DNA of 64,000 bases from Bacteroidales bacterium (GTDB taxonomy: Bacteria; Bacteroidota; Bacteroidia; Bacteroidales; VadinHA17). This document shows positions 47,630 to 57,448 of the stretch, piece by piece. Location of the stretch: assembly GCA_017999895.1 (NCBI GenBank), contig JAGNKY010000006.1, forward strand, positions 1 through 64,000, given 5' to 3'. The position numbers were made by a program, and so were the translations under genes. The notes below the pieces were generated by a model, which did not search any database, had not been told where the DNA came from, and saw only the letters and a program-made list of their open reading frames with translations. Numbering within the stretch: position 1 is the first letter of the stretch; each line of letters starts with the position of its first letter.

Positions 47630-48703
47630 TTCATTTAGTGCCATTAGCAAAAGATTTTTATTCTCGTCTGCCGAAAAATCTGGTAATAAGGGTTCAATAT
47701 ATCCAGTGAGAACTTCTTTGCAAAGATGTTTTTGCTTTATGGCTTTAAACCAGCCTTTACTGGAAAGATATTCTGCAAGATATTCCTGTTCAGCCTGACC
47801 CGGTGTCGGCACTATAATAGCACTTCGACCAATACTGAAAAGCTCCATAACAGTTGTGTATCCCGAGCGCGACAGAATTATTTTGCTACGCATTATTGTG
47901 TTAAGCATCTCTTTATTGGTTAGATGATTGTAAGTTATAAGGTTACCTTCTGCTTTTATAAATTTTGTTTGGGGAATGCCTGCCATAATGACTGAAACTT
48001 CTTCCATTTCTTTAAGAATCCGACTTGTAAGTTCAGTAAATATTTCCTTCTGAGGTGAAGGACCCGACATAATTGCGGTACAAAACAACTCTTTTTTTGG
48101 AGCTAATCTGTAAGGTTTTTTTAAAAATCTTGAAAGAATCCCGATGTATCTGGCATTATCCGGCAGATGAAATCCGTGAGAAAGACGGCCTGATAAATTG
48201 AATTCACCTGGAAGATCAGGTATATAACAAAAAGTGAATTTGTTTATCGCCATAAGGCTGAAAGGCAGGAAAAGATTTTCTAATATGCACAGCTTTGCAG
48301 GGAAAGGTATTCTTATCATATGTGTAATAAGAACGGTTTTAATCTTCCGGTTCCACAAACCTGGGCGGCTGTCGCTTATTACTATTTCAATGTCGTGTTC
48401 CACAATTAGTTTTTTCAGTCTTATATGTTCAAGTAATGTATGGTAAATGAAAAGGGGAAAGTAAAACGATATAACCAGATATTGAGGTAGAAAACTTGAA
48501 TATCTGATTCTAAAACCAGGAAAAGAGATACATTTGATATCGGGGATTTCCTTTTTAAGGAATTCTATTTGCCAATTGTTACCGCCAAAAATAACTTCAT
48601 GCCCATTATTTAAAAGTTCAGTTATAAGAGGTATAACTCGGGTAGTATGCCCTGTCCCCCAGCTAAGAGGGCAGATAAGTATTTTTTTTCTCTGAGCCGG
48701 CAA
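47615..48703 (-). CDS. MurG-like glycosyltransferase
   Basis: A 362-residue GT-B fold enzyme. The N-terminal acceptor loop is PLSWGTGHTTRVIPL, followed by NNGHEVIFGGNNWQIEFL. The C-terminal donor domain has NHLTNKEMLNTIMRSKIILSR, SGYTTVMEL and IVPTPGQAEQEYLAEYL, as in the UDP-sugar-using glycosyltransferase 28 family. It is not MurG itself, which sits in the cell-division cluster. The sugar and acceptor are unknown. The radical SAM gene ends 2 bp upstream on the same strand. Confidence 0.78.
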   Translation of the reverse strand: MPAQRKKILICPLSWGTGHTTRVIPLITELLNNGHEVIFGGNNWQIEFLKKEIPDIKCISFPGFRIRYSSFLPQYLVISFYFPLFIYHTLLEHIRLKKLIVEHDIEIVISDSRPGLWNRKIKTVLITHMIRIPFPAKLCILENLFLPFSLMAINKFTFCYIPDLPGEFNLSGRLSHGFHLPDNARYIGILSRFLKKPYRLAPKKELFCTAIMSGPSPQKEIFTELTSRILKEMEEVSVIMAGIPQTKFIKAEGNLITYNHLTNKEMLNTIMRSKIILSRSGYTTVMELFSIGRSAIIVPTPGQAEQEYLAEYLSSKGWFKAIKQKHLCKEVLTGYIEPLLPDFSADENKNLLLMALNELFET

Positions 48704-48705
48704 AT

Positions 48706-49488
48706 TTAATCCGATATTTGTGTTTTTATTCCAAGTTCTTCAACTCTGGAGGCAATCCGTTTAAGGTCATTTTCAGGCACTTTCTCCAATATTCCGCCCT
48801 CAGGAGTGTCCCTATCAATAGTATATATCATCACTTCTTCAGGCTTGATTTCCATAAGAGCGTTGAGCCAATTTTCAATCTCTTCAGGCGTAGTATTGTC
48901 AATGATTTTTCCATTATATATTCCTCTGAGAAAAAGAGTTTGTACTATAACATGTCCTTCGAAAGAAGCAAGATTTTTTATGAGCTCTTTTGCTGTTATA
49001 TTTATCGTTGGCTGATTATGAATTTGAATCGTCCGGTCAAAAGCCGAATCAAGTTTAAGTATATTCATGTCAACTTTCATCAGAGCAGTTTTTACCTGTG
49101 GGTTATTAAGAGTTGAGGAGTTTGATAACACTGCAATGCGTATGTCCGGGCAATACATGTCTCTCAGAGCAATTGAATCGTCAATAATTTGATTGAATTC
49201 AGGATGAAGAGTTGGTTCCCCGTTACCTGCAAATGTTATTACATCGGCTTTTTGGTTTTTAACCTTCATTTCCTTTAATTTCGATGAAAGAGCATGGTAC
49301 ACTTTCGATCGGCTCGGAAGAATACTTGCTTCACTGCCTAGTTTGGGCGACCATCCGCACTCGCAATATATGCAATTGAAATTACATAATTTTCTATCAC
49401 ATGGTAAAAGATTGATACCCAACGATATACCAAGTCTACGGCTTTTCACCGGACCAAAAACAATTTTGTCGAAAAGAAAAGTGGCCAT
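48706..49488 (-). CDS. radical SAM protein (COG0731-like)
   Basis: A 260-residue radical SAM enzyme. The cluster motif is CNFNCIYC (C35, C39, C42), preceded by C30 and followed by C44. VITFAGNGEPTLHPEF is the GGE-type SAM strand, and IAVLSNSSTL and LKLDSAFDRTI follow. The N-terminal FGPVKSRRLGISLGIN is shared with a group of uncharacterised, wybutosine-related radical SAM proteins. There is no SPASM domain. The substrate is unknown. Confidence 0.85.
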   Translation of the reverse strand: MATFLFDKIVFGPVKSRRLGISLGINLLPCDRKLCNFNCIYCECGWSPKLGSEASILPSRSKVYHALSSKLKEMKVKNQKADVITFAGNGEPTLHPEFNQIIDDSIALRDMYCPDIRIAVLSNSSTLNNPQVKTALMKVDMNILKLDSAFDRTIQIHNQPTINITAKELIKNLASFEGHVIVQTLFLRGIYNGKIIDNTTPEEIENWLNALMEIKPEEVMIYTIDRDTPEGGILEKVPENDLKRIASRVEELGIKTQISD

Positions 49489-49535
49489 AGGATAAATTAT
49501 GACACTGCAAAATTAGCAATAATTATATATGCATT

Positions 49536-50711
49536 TCAGGTGAGCACTACTGCCTTGCTTTCAGGCAGTAGTTTCAGATTTATGAGATCGAGGTCCTTAA
49601 TGAGAATAAGTCCTGGTTTTTTACCCGGTACGATCGAGCCGAAGCGGTCTGTTGCCGAAAGTGCCCTGGCACCGTTTAATGTTGCCCATCTGACAAGAGT
49701 TTCAAGATTTAATGCCGGAAAATTCTTTTGTAACGTTTTGATTTCTGCAAGTATATTAAGTTCATTATTTGAAGCAAGGCTATCAGTACCAATTACAATA
49801 TCACAACCTTCATCAGCCATAAGCATGACAGGCGGTAGCTTGTCTTCAAGAAGAAGATTTGAATTTGGGCAGAGACAGTAATAAAGATTTGCTCTATCTT
49901 TAAGTATCTCAATATGTTTTTTTTCTATAAATGTATTATGAACGAGAATCAAGTTTCCTGAACATGTTGTCTCTTCAAGTATTGCAGTAATGTGGTTTTT
50001 TACAGTGATGGGATCCTCATCTGGAGGGAGGAAATTCTTATACGTATCCATCAGCATCCCGGAATGTTTCTCAAGAAAAGTAATTTCTTCTTTAGATTCA
50101 AGAAAATGAACTGAAGTAAGAGCATTGTAACGAGAGAGTTCTTTTATCATCCTGATAAGTGGTAGAGAAAGAGAGTAAACAGAATGGGGCGTAATATAAT
50201 ATGGGAGTCCATATAATTTTGAAAGCTCAGCGAGTGCAAGAGCTTCTTTAATTCTTTGCTCGGCTTTATGATGGTTGATTCCAAATACTTCTATAAGATT
50301 TATATATTTTAATTTGCTTCCTTTTTTCAGGTCGAATGTAAGAGAAGAATTACATATATCAGCACAAAGAACAATTCCTGCGTCTCTCATTTCTTTGTCG
50401 GCTTTTCGGGCAAGCTTTTCTTCATCCTTTATGATATTAAATCTCTTTTCATTGAGTTCACGAAGAAAACCCGATAATCCATTTCCGGTTGAGAGTTCTT
50501 TTTTTAGATATGAAAGCTCGAGATGGCAATGGCAGTTTATAAACCCGGGTATAATTATCCCGTTATAAAATTCAATGTTGTTTTTTTCGCTTAAGTCGCC
50601 ACCTGTTTCCTCAATACTTACAACAGTAAAGTCATCAGTAGTGCAAATAATAGGCCTCTTCAGGGGTGGACCGTAATTGGTAAAAACAAACTGTGCTGAG
50701 AAATATTTCAT
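49536..50711 (-). CDS. amidohydrolase family protein
   Basis: A 391-residue metal-dependent hydrolase of the cytosine deaminase/chlorohydrolase group. Metal ligands are H61 and H63 in FINCHCHLE. Further ligands lie in YITPHSVYSLS, TSVHFLESKEE, LVHNTFI and the aspartate in IGTDSLASNNEL. The end GSIVPGKKPGLILI is typical. Candidate substrates include adenosine-type or futalosine-type deaminations, but none can be assigned. Its start overlaps the stop of the fused permease gene by 4 bp. Confidence 0.85.
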   Translation of the reverse strand: MKYFSAQFVFTNYGPPLKRPIICTTDDFTVVSIEETGGDLSEKNNIEFYNGIIIPGFINCHCHLELSYLKKELSTGNGLSGFLRELNEKRFNIIKDEEKLARKADKEMRDAGIVLCADICNSSLTFDLKKGSKLKYINLIEVFGINHHKAEQRIKEALALAELSKLYGLPYYITPHSVYSLSLPLIRMIKELSRYNALTSVHFLESKEEITFLEKHSGMLMDTYKNFLPPDEDPITVKNHITAILEETTCSGNLILVHNTFIEKKHIEILKDRANLYYCLCPNSNLLLEDKLPPVMLMADEGCDIVIGTDSLASNNELNILAEIKTLQKNFPALNLETLVRWATLNGARALSATDRFGSIVPGKKPGLILIKDLDLINLKLLPESKAVVLT

Positions 50712-52714
50712 TCAACAGGTTCTTTTATAAGCCTGATACCTGAAATTCTTACATGCTTTTTCCATCTACCGGATTGAGGATCATGTTCAAGAAGGCAGCC
50801 TCTGATATGAGTAAAAAGAGTGTCGGTAAGTGTCTGACTAATTGAGTAATCATGTGGAATGCCATCTGAAATGTAATAATTAGGAGTCCAGTATTCTCGT
50901 ACTCCGCTCTCAGTTGAATCGGCATGCCAGAAAAATATATTTGTTCTAAGGTTCACACTTTGATCATCAGGATAAACAATAGCATTAAACTTAAAACAAT
51001 AAGTCCCCTGACCTTGCAAAGGAATATCGAATTCAATTTTGTTATAATTTCCATCCTCAGGAATTGAAAAAGTTAATTTTTGGTTCCATAGATTTGAATT
51101 TAGATTTCGAATTTCTTCAGTTTCAAGCTGAGATTGAATCTTTACAAGGTTTGCCAGAACTTGATCATATATTTTTTCCAGTTTTTCCGGATCTTTTTCA
51201 AAATAATGTTTTATCGTACGATCAATATCCTCTTTTGTATAACCGTGAGAATTAATAACATCAATATAATTCAAAATTGAATCTTTCATTTCAAATTTTT
51301 GCTTTATAGGCGGGTATGATAAAAGACCGTCAGAAATATACAGATCGGTAAGTAACGAAACAAGCTTGTCGGGTGGGATGATACGGCTCTTTTTTGCTGG
51401 ATTGCCCTCATCGCTGCATGATGTGCCGAGAAGCACAATAAACAACAATATTATCGGTATGGCTTTTTTTATATAAAATTTCTTTTCATGATAAATTCCT
51501 TCGGAAAGATATTTCTTTGATAAATATCTTACAGGGTAAAGTGCTGCAAAAAATCCTATGATAAGCACAGTTAGAGGCACAGTAATGAAATCTTTGATTT
51601 TCATTACTACAGGATAGGCGCTGACCATAAGTGTTTCGCTATTAAATTTAACTATTCCCCACTTCTGCTGGATCCGGCAAATGATAAAGCCAAGAATAAC
51701 ACCTGCTATAATGCCGATTACTGAAATAAGCCAGCCTTCAAGAAGAAATATCTTTTTAATTAGAATATCATCTGCTCCAAGGCTTCTCAATATATTTATA
51801 TCTTTTCTCTTTTCAATTATAAGCATGGTAAGGGAACCTATTATATTAAACGATGCAATTATCAGAATCAGTGTGAGAATAACAAAAATTGCAAGCCTTT
51901 CAGATTTCATAACCTTATAGAAAATCTCCTTTTGTTCAAAACGGTTTTTCACTTCAAAATTATTCCCAACTATTTCTTTGACGGTCTTTTGAATAGTAGC
52001 GATATTATAGGCGGGGTCTATGCGAATATCAATAGCGCTTACTTCAGTTTGGTATTCAAGAAGTTCACGGGCAAAGTCAATTGGTACAAAGATATATTTT
52101 GAATCAAATTCCTGGTCAATCTGAAATATTCCGGAAGGAAAAATATATTTATCTATGAATGCATTTTCCGGATTAACATCTATGCTGGTTGTTCTGCGTG
52201 GCACATAAATATGTATGGGGGTAATAAAATTAATGTTCAGTCCGAGATAATTTGCCACACCGGCACCCACTACGGCTTGAGGCCTTCCACCTGAACTTAT
52301 TAATTTATATTCTCCGTCTGTAATGGTGCTTTCAACAAAAGTTACTTTTGAATAGTTTTCGTCAACTCCTCTTACTGTGGCAATATATTGTCGTTCATCG
52401 TATTCAAGTAGTGAGTTTTCTTCGAGAGTAAGCGAATATGCTGAGATACCTGGTATTGAACTGATACTTGAAAGTTTCGTGGAATCGGGAGTGAAAGTTT
52501 TACCCTCTACGACTGTTATTCTTAGGTCGGGGTCAAATACATTGAATATACTGTTTATAAGATCCTCAAGTCCGTTAAAAACTGAAAGAATAATTATCAG
52601 TGCCATAGTTCCCACAGTAACTCCGGCAACAGATACTGCGGAAATAATGTTGATTGCCTTTCTTGATTTTTTAGCAAACAAGTACCTGGTCGCTATGTAA
52701 AGAGGGAAATTCAC
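50708..52714 (-). CDS. LolC/E-like permease fused to DUF4296 lipoprotein domain
   Basis: A 668-residue protein. Residues 1 to about 415 are an FtsX/MacB-type permease of the LolE kind: first helix near 20-45, periplasmic domain, then three helices from about 270 with RKDINILRSLGAD. The frame runs on without a stop into a second signal-like segment (AIPIILLFIVLLGTSC, Cys433) and a DUF4296 domain (IPPDKLVSLLTDLYISDG, about 443-530) with a tail. In relatives these are usually two proteins. Either a true fusion or a lost stop codon explains it; the internal lipobox is the odd point. Confidence 0.82.
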   Translation of the reverse strand: MNFPLYIATRYLFAKKSRKAINIISAVSVAGVTVGTMALIIILSVFNGLEDLINSIFNVFDPDLRITVVEGKTFTPDSTKLSSISSIPGISAYSLTLEENSLLEYDERQYIATVRGVDENYSKVTFVESTITDGEYKLISSGGRPQAVVGAGVANYLGLNINFITPIHIYVPRRTTSIDVNPENAFIDKYIFPSGIFQIDQEFDSKYIFVPIDFARELLEYQTEVSAIDIRIDPAYNIATIQKTVKEIVGNNFEVKNRFEQKEIFYKVMKSERLAIFVILTLILIIASFNIIGSLTMLIIEKRKDINILRSLGADDILIKKIFLLEGWLISVIGIIAGVILGFIICRIQQKWGIVKFNSETLMVSAYPVVMKIKDFITVPLTVLIIGFFAALYPVRYLSKKYLSEGIYHEKKFYIKKAIPIILLFIVLLGTSCSDEGNPAKKSRIIPPDKLVSLLTDLYISDGLLSYPPIKQKFEMKDSILNYIDVINSHGYTKEDIDRTIKHYFEKDPEKLEKIYDQVLANLVKIQSQLETEEIRNLNSNLWNQKLTFSIPEDGNYNKIEFDIPLQGQGTYCFKFNAIVYPDDQSVNLRTNIFFWHADSTESGVREYWTPNYYISDGIPHDYSISQTLTDTLFTHIRGCLLEHDPQSGRWKKHVRISGIRLIKEPVE

Positions 52715-52716
52715 AA

Positions 52717-53526
52717 TTATTTATACGCAGTTATAAGTAAACCTGTACCGGTTTTGTGGTCAATACAGGTATCAAATATATTAAGTATTAATGCAATGGG
52801 CAGTACCGGGATATAATAAAACGGCAAAATAATGAAAAAAAACTTTGACTTTTCAATCATCACAGCAGGATATTTAATTGAGAGAAGCCATGAGATATGG
52901 CCTGGCCATCCGTAAGTATATTTTATCCCAAGTTTACTGAAACCTGCTTCATTTAGTTTTTCAGCTATTTCATCTATTCCATATCCTGATCTTACGTGTT
53001 CGCTTACGAATGAAGCAGCATTTGTTCCTGTTTTTCCTGAATTATCAATATTCGAAGGTGTAGTAATAAGAACAATACCGTCTGGCTTCAGGGCAGACCA
53101 GAAGTTTCTGAATACCTGCCGGTCGTTTTCGATATGTTCCATTACATCTACTGAAATTATAAGGTTAAAAGCTTCTCTTTCATTCAGAGCCGTAAGGTCT
53201 CCGGTTTCGAAATGAACTCTTCCTCCCATTCCTTCGGAATCAAAAAACATATTACAATCGTCTGCCTGTTGTTTTATTATGTCTATACCTTTTATTTTCC
53301 ATCCTTTGTTCTTTTTTGCCATATACCATGAATGCTGTCCGAGGCCTGATCCTGCATCAAGAACTGATGCATCTTTCGGGAGAGTTTTTCGTAAACTCCG
53401 GAGGGCTTTATGAAGATGCCACGGCCTTAGGAAGAGTAGGTTAAGACCGGAATAGAAAATTTTCCTTAAAATTCCTGATTTTCTCAGATATCGGCCAGCC
53501 TGTTCTTTTAAGGGTTCAAATTGCAT
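52717..53526 (-). CDS. class I SAM-dependent methyltransferase
   Basis: A 269-residue enzyme. Motif I is VLDAGSGLGQHSWYMA (about 55-70), with KGIDIIKQQ, the FNLIISVDVMEHI acidic segment and DGIVLITTPS behind it. The last 50 residues hold a hydrophobic stretch (FFIILPFYYIPVLPIALIL), so it may associate with the membrane. It lies 2 bp from the permease gene and 7 bp from rbfA. The substrate is unknown. Confidence 0.82.
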   Translation of the reverse strand: MQFEPLKEQAGRYLRKSGILRKIFYSGLNLLFLRPWHLHKALRSLRKTLPKDASVLDAGSGLGQHSWYMAKKNKGWKIKGIDIIKQQADDCNMFFDSEGMGGRVHFETGDLTALNEREAFNLIISVDVMEHIENDRQVFRNFWSALKPDGIVLITTPSNIDNSGKTGTNAASFVSEHVRSGYGIDEIAEKLNEAGFSKLGIKYTYGWPGHISWLLSIKYPAVMIEKSKFFFIILPFYYIPVLPIALILNIFDTCIDHKTGTGLLITAYK

Positions 53527-53533
53527 TCTACTT

Positions 53534-53869
53534 TTAATTCAGCAGTTTTTCTATATTTTCAATATAATCGAGGCTGTCGTCAATAAAATAGGCTAATTCA
53601 GGTATAATGCGAAGTTGTGTTCTTACTTTCTGTCCGAGCTCAAAACGGATTTTACCAGCATGTTCTTTCACAGAATCCAGAACCTTTTCTTTGTCGGAAG
53701 AAGGATAAATGCTCAGGAAAACCTTCGCTAGCGAAAGGTCAGGGCTCATTCTGACAACGGTTACCGATATGATTTTACCCGGAGCAAATTCATTGGCCTT
53801 TCTCTGAAAAATAACTGCAAGTTCTTTCTGAATGAGCCTCGATACTTTTTTCTGTCTGGTTGATTCCAT
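53534..53869 (-). CDS. rbfA: ribosome-binding factor A
   Basis: A 111-residue protein of the KH-like RbfA fold that helps 16S rRNA maturation. I chose the ATG at 53869 (MESTRQKKVSRLIQKEL); a longer frame to 53971 would run through the promoter. Typical blocks are ISVTVVRMSPDLSLAKVFLS and IRFELGQKVRTQLRIIPELAY with FIDDSLD behind it. A TAACTTTG -7 box lies 20 bp upstream. It heads a run of four tightly packed genes. Confidence 0.92.
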   Translation of the reverse strand: MESTRQKKVSRLIQKELAVIFQRKANEFAPGKIISVTVVRMSPDLSLAKVFLSIYPSSDKEKVLDSVKEHAGKIRFELGQKVRTQLRIIPELAYFIDDSLDYIENIEKLLN

Positions 53870-53889
53870 TTCTTCACCGTTTAGGCATT

Positions 53890-53897
53890 CAAAGTTA
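53890..53897 (-). promoter_or_regulatory. -7 box for rbfA
   Basis: On the minus strand TAACTTTG matches TAnnTTTG, 20 bp before the chosen rbfA ATG. It decides against the longer upstream start. Confidence 0.55.
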
Positions 53898-53978
53898 CAA
53901 ATACTTATTAAACAGTCTGCAGGCATCAATACAAAAATGTCACATTGCTCCCCGGTCTTGATTAATGACAAAAAAGAT

Positions 53979-53986
53979 TAATTTTG
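53979..53986 (+). promoter_or_regulatory. -7 box for trpS
   Basis: TAATTTTG matches TAnnTTTG, 25 bp before the trpS ATG. A TCTTGATT stretch about 20 bp further up could serve as the -33 element. Confidence 0.5.
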
Positions 53987-54011
53987 CATTTTTGTTTCAA
54001 TATACGCTTTT

Positions 54012-55004
54012 ATGGAAACAGTTGTCAGTGGAATCAGATCGACGGGTAATCTGCATCTCGGAAATTATTTCGGAGCTTTGAGAAACTTTGTAAAGATGCA
54101 ATATGAAAACAGGTGTTTCTTCTTTATAGCCGATTACCATTCTCTGACCACACATCCAAAGCCTGATGATATTCATGGCAATATTAAACTTATACTTTCG
54201 GAGTTTCTGGCATGCGGGATTGATCCGGAAGCTGCAACAGTTTTTATACAAAGCGATGTTCCGGAAGTACCTGAACTTTATTTGCTGCTTAACATGAATG
54301 CTTATGTAGGGGAACTCCAGAGAACGACATCATTCAAGGAAAAAATCCGTAAACAACCCGATAACATCAATGCAGGGTTACTTACTTATCCGGTGCTTAT
54401 GGCTGCCGATATTATAATACATAAGGCTGATAAGGTGCCGGTAGGCAGGGATCAGGAGCAGCATCTGGAAATGACAAGACGCTTTGCAAGACGATTCAAC
54501 AATATGTATGGAGTTGATTATTTCCCGGAACCAGAGGCTTATAATTTCGGAAAACAGCTTATAAAAATACCGGGGCTCGACGGAAGCGGTAAGATGGGAA
54601 AGAGCGAGGGCAATGGAATTTTTCTAAACGATTCACCAGAAGAGATAATGAAAAAGGTTATGAGAGCTGTCACAGATACAGGCCCCAAGGAGCCAAACCA
54701 GAAAATGCCGGTTCCTATTAAAAATCTTTTTACAATAATGAGTGCGGTTTCAGAACCTTCAACTGTGAAATATTTCAAAGAGCAATATGCAAACTGTACA
54801 ATAAGATACGGTGAGATGAAGAAACAGCTTGCAGAGGATATTATTAAGCTTCTCAATCCGATAAGAGAAAAGATTATTGAGATTTCAGCCGACAACAAAT
54901 ATCTGGCAAAAGTTGTGACTGAAGGTGCAGCAAAAGCAAGAGCGAGCGCTTCGTCAACCCTCAGGGACGTTAAAGAAATTATCGGCTATAGAAAATTCGA
55001 ATAA
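54012..55004 (+). CDS. trpS: tryptophanyl-tRNA synthetase
   Basis: A 330-residue class I synthetase. The HIGH variant is STGNLHLGNYFGAL at the N-terminus. FIADYHSLTTHP, YPVLMAADIIIHKADKVPVG and GRDQEQHLEMTR follow, and the KMSKS variant is GKMGKSEGN. Length is normal. It is transcribed divergently from rbfA and is followed by a plain AT-rich spacer of about 195 bp before the convergent locus 2. Confidence 0.96.
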   Translation: METVVSGIRSTGNLHLGNYFGALRNFVKMQYENRCFFFIADYHSLTTHPKPDDIHGNIKLILSEFLACGIDPEAATVFIQSDVPEVPELYLLLNMNAYVGELQRTTSFKEKIRKQPDNINAGLLTYPVLMAADIIIHKADKVPVGRDQEQHLEMTRRFARRFNNMYGVDYFPEPEAYNFGKQLIKIPGLDGSGKMGKSEGNGIFLNDSPEEIMKKVMRAVTDTGPKEPNQKMPVPIKNLFTIMSAVSEPSTVKYFKEQYANCTIRYGEMKKQLAEDIIKLLNPIREKIIEISADNKYLAKVVTEGAAKARASASSTLRDVKEIIGYRKFE

Positions 55005-55198
55005 AAATATTCAACGAATGCTATTTCGTAGTGCTTTATCGAAGTTAAAAAAATTCATAAGGGAATATCCGATAAAGTAACTCCTCAGGATTTTATTTTA
55101 GAATAAAGGATTTTAAACCAGGGCTTGATTTTATTGGATAATAAAATAAAAGGTGGGCATAACTGTAATATTTTCCTGCAAAATTTTTTTATCCATAT

Positions 55199-55918
55199 TC
55201 ATGAAAGACGCGTATTGAAATATGAATTAAGAATAGTGAATGTTTGATCATCACTTTTACAATCTTTAACTATTTTCCCATTTTGTAATACGGCTATTCT
55301 ATGGCAAATTTCACACACTTGATTCAAATTATGGCTCGATAATAAAATAGTAGTTTGATAATCTCTATTTAAATTTCTGAGCATAGCTTTTAAAACAGAT
55401 TGAGAAGTTGGATCGAGATGGTTGAATGGTTCATCTAATATGAGAAGCCTGGGATTAGATAATATGGCCGATGCAATACCTATTTTTTGACGATTCCCAC
55501 TTGAAAATTCTCTTATAAATTTTCTGTTTTTATTTAAGATTTCTCCATTAAAGAATGTAGCTAATGATGCTAATTTTGAAGAAATTTCCTCTCTGGAGAG
55601 AGAGTAGATTTTCCCAATAAAATAAAAAAACTCTTCAGGAGTGAGGTAATCAATAAGGAAACTTTCGTCTAAATAAGATCCCGTAAATGATTTCCAGAGT
55701 TCCGACTTTGAAACTAAGATTGAATCAATATTAATTACACCCTGGTCAGGTGAAATCAAATCCAATATCAATCTGAACAAAGTTGTTTTACCTGCTCCGT
55801 TATTACCAACCACACCGAAAATTTCACCATCTTCGATATTCAGACTGTCAATCTCAAGAGCAGTTTTTCCATTAAATGATTTTTTTAATTTTTCAATCTT
55901 AACCATTTGTTTATTCAT
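55199..55918 (-). CDS. ABC transporter ATP-binding protein of peptide locus 2
   Basis: A 239-residue ATPase subunit. I chose the ATG at 55918, which overlaps the permease stop as ATGAATAA; the ATG at 55906 is also possible. Walker A is GNNGAGKTT, the signature FSSGNRQKIGIA and Walker B LLILDEPFNHLD, with SSHNLNQ as switch. It pairs with the large permease encoded upstream. It is the functional counterpart of the ATPase that ends locus 1, suggesting producer immunity or transport. There is no peptidase domain. Confidence 0.85.
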   Translation of the reverse strand: MNKQMVKIEKLKKSFNGKTALEIDSLNIEDGEIFGVVGNNGAGKTTLFRLILDLISPDQGVINIDSILVSKSELWKSFTGSYLDESFLIDYLTPEEFFYFIGKIYSLSREEISSKLASLATFFNGEILNKNRKFIREFSSGNRQKIGIASAILSNPRLLILDEPFNHLDPTSQSVLKAMLRNLNRDYQTTILLSSHNLNQVCEICHRIAVLQNGKIVKDCKSDDQTFTILNSYFNTRLS

Positions 55919-57407
55919 ATAATTTTCTGAAGCCGTCAAGGTTTATATATTTTCTTTTCATAAAAAGAGGTTCAATAAACTCTCTGATAAAAAATTTATG
56001 AAAAATAATCATAAAACCACCTGCCAGACTACAAATTATTATCATTGCTTGGAGTCCCAAGAGTGATTCCAGAATTTTCAATAAAATCACCGGAAAAATT
56101 AGAATAAAAACCGGCAAAATCAATTGTATGGTACTAAAACCCTGATAATTCAAAAAATAATGTTCATTTAAATTAATTCTACCTTTATTAAAGGCACCAG
56201 CAAGAATTACAAAAAGATTAATAAATCCATTAACAAACAAAAAGACAGAAGAGTAAAGAATCGGATATTCATTATGTTTAATTAGCAATCCGACTGTAGG
56301 AAGGAAAACTATTAACGATATAAAACTCATCAGGTAAAATTTTGAACATAGATAGTCGGTAAAATTACTTTCACGAGCCATTTTTCCGTCAAAAAATGCA
56401 CTTTCCCAATTAAAAATATTTTGTCCGTAAAGAACAGGGAAAAATCCGAGTATTAAAATAAAAGCCATTAATTCAATGAAAATATTATGCTCACCGGCAA
56501 TAATGTTCATAATTATTACTACCGGTAAAAAAGGGTAAATTATTAGAGTTTGCAATGTTCGCCTGTTTCTGATTAATAACTTTAATTCCAGAATAAAATA
56601 GCTAAATGTGAGCGATTTATTATAATGACCTGATAAAAAATGAGTTTGTGAACTTTTTTCAATATAAGACTTTCTAAAAACATCTTCAAGATAAAAACTT
56701 TTAGAATACAAATATTTTAAGATTAAAATAATTAAAACTAAAAAAATAACTAACGAGAACATCAGAAAATAATTGGAATTTAAAATCTGTTCCCCTAATA
56801 AACCGGAAATATTAAGAATCAATTGCCTGACTGCCTTTATTGCTATTGATATCAGGATGATTATTGGAATAGAGAAAAAGACAATATCCTTGCGGATTAT
56901 CAATTTAAGTATCGAAGCAATATAGCAATTAATTAAAATTAAGATTGGTAAAAATATTTGATAATTAAGTGCTTCTATTAAACCATATTTAAAATAAATA
57001 ATTTTCCATGAAAATGGTATAATAAAGAACAATGAGATTAAATTAAGTAAATTGAATAAATTCCGAACAAGTATATAGTTTGTTATAACCGATCGTTTAA
57101 TAGGGAATCTTAAATACGGGACTAAGTTTAATCCGTTTCCGTTATTAATAACAATCCGGATAATTAAGTCAATCAATAAGTAAAATAAAATAAGAGAATT
57201 GAATTTCATAATAGGGTTTTCTCCTTCAGAACCAAGCAGTTCTTCAAGGTTATTGCCTATAAAAAAAAGAATAACAATAAAATATATTAGAGTAAATGTA
57301 AAAACGATATAACTAAGAATATTCCGTGTTAGCCGGCTATTTCTTATAAAAGACTTTACTGGATGAATTAAAAAAATATCATTTAACATTGAAAATATAG
57401 TTAACAA
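55911..57407 (-). CDS. large ABC permease (DUF5687-like)
   Basis: A 498-residue protein with about twelve membrane helices and short loops. The N-terminal part SFIRNSRLTRNILSYIV and the central FEWESAFFDGKM-like segment (here NWESAFFDGKMARESNFTDY) resemble the DUF5687 permeases of Bacteroidota, which work with a separate ABC ATPase. The ATPase gene overlaps its 3' end. In locus 1 the same place is held by two smaller permeases. The family match is moderate. Confidence 0.72.
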   Translation of the reverse strand: MLTIFSMLNDIFLIHPVKSFIRNSRLTRNILSYIVFTFTLIYFIVILFFIGNNLEELLGSEGENPIMKFNSLILFYLLIDLIIRIVINNGNGLNLVPYLRFPIKRSVITNYILVRNLFNLLNLISLFFIIPFSWKIIYFKYGLIEALNYQIFLPILILINCYIASILKLIIRKDIVFFSIPIIILISIAIKAVRQLILNISGLLGEQILNSNYFLMFSLVIFLVLIILILKYLYSKSFYLEDVFRKSYIEKSSQTHFLSGHYNKSLTFSYFILELKLLIRNRRTLQTLIIYPFLPVVIIMNIIAGEHNIFIELMAFILILGFFPVLYGQNIFNWESAFFDGKMARESNFTDYLCSKFYLMSFISLIVFLPTVGLLIKHNEYPILYSSVFLFVNGFINLFVILAGAFNKGRINLNEHYFLNYQGFSTIQLILPVFILIFPVILLKILESLLGLQAMIIICSLAGGFMIIFHKFFIREFIEPLFMKRKYINLDGFRKLYE

Positions 57408-57448
57408 ATTGATATATTACATAATTATAGATTTATATTTGATCATAT

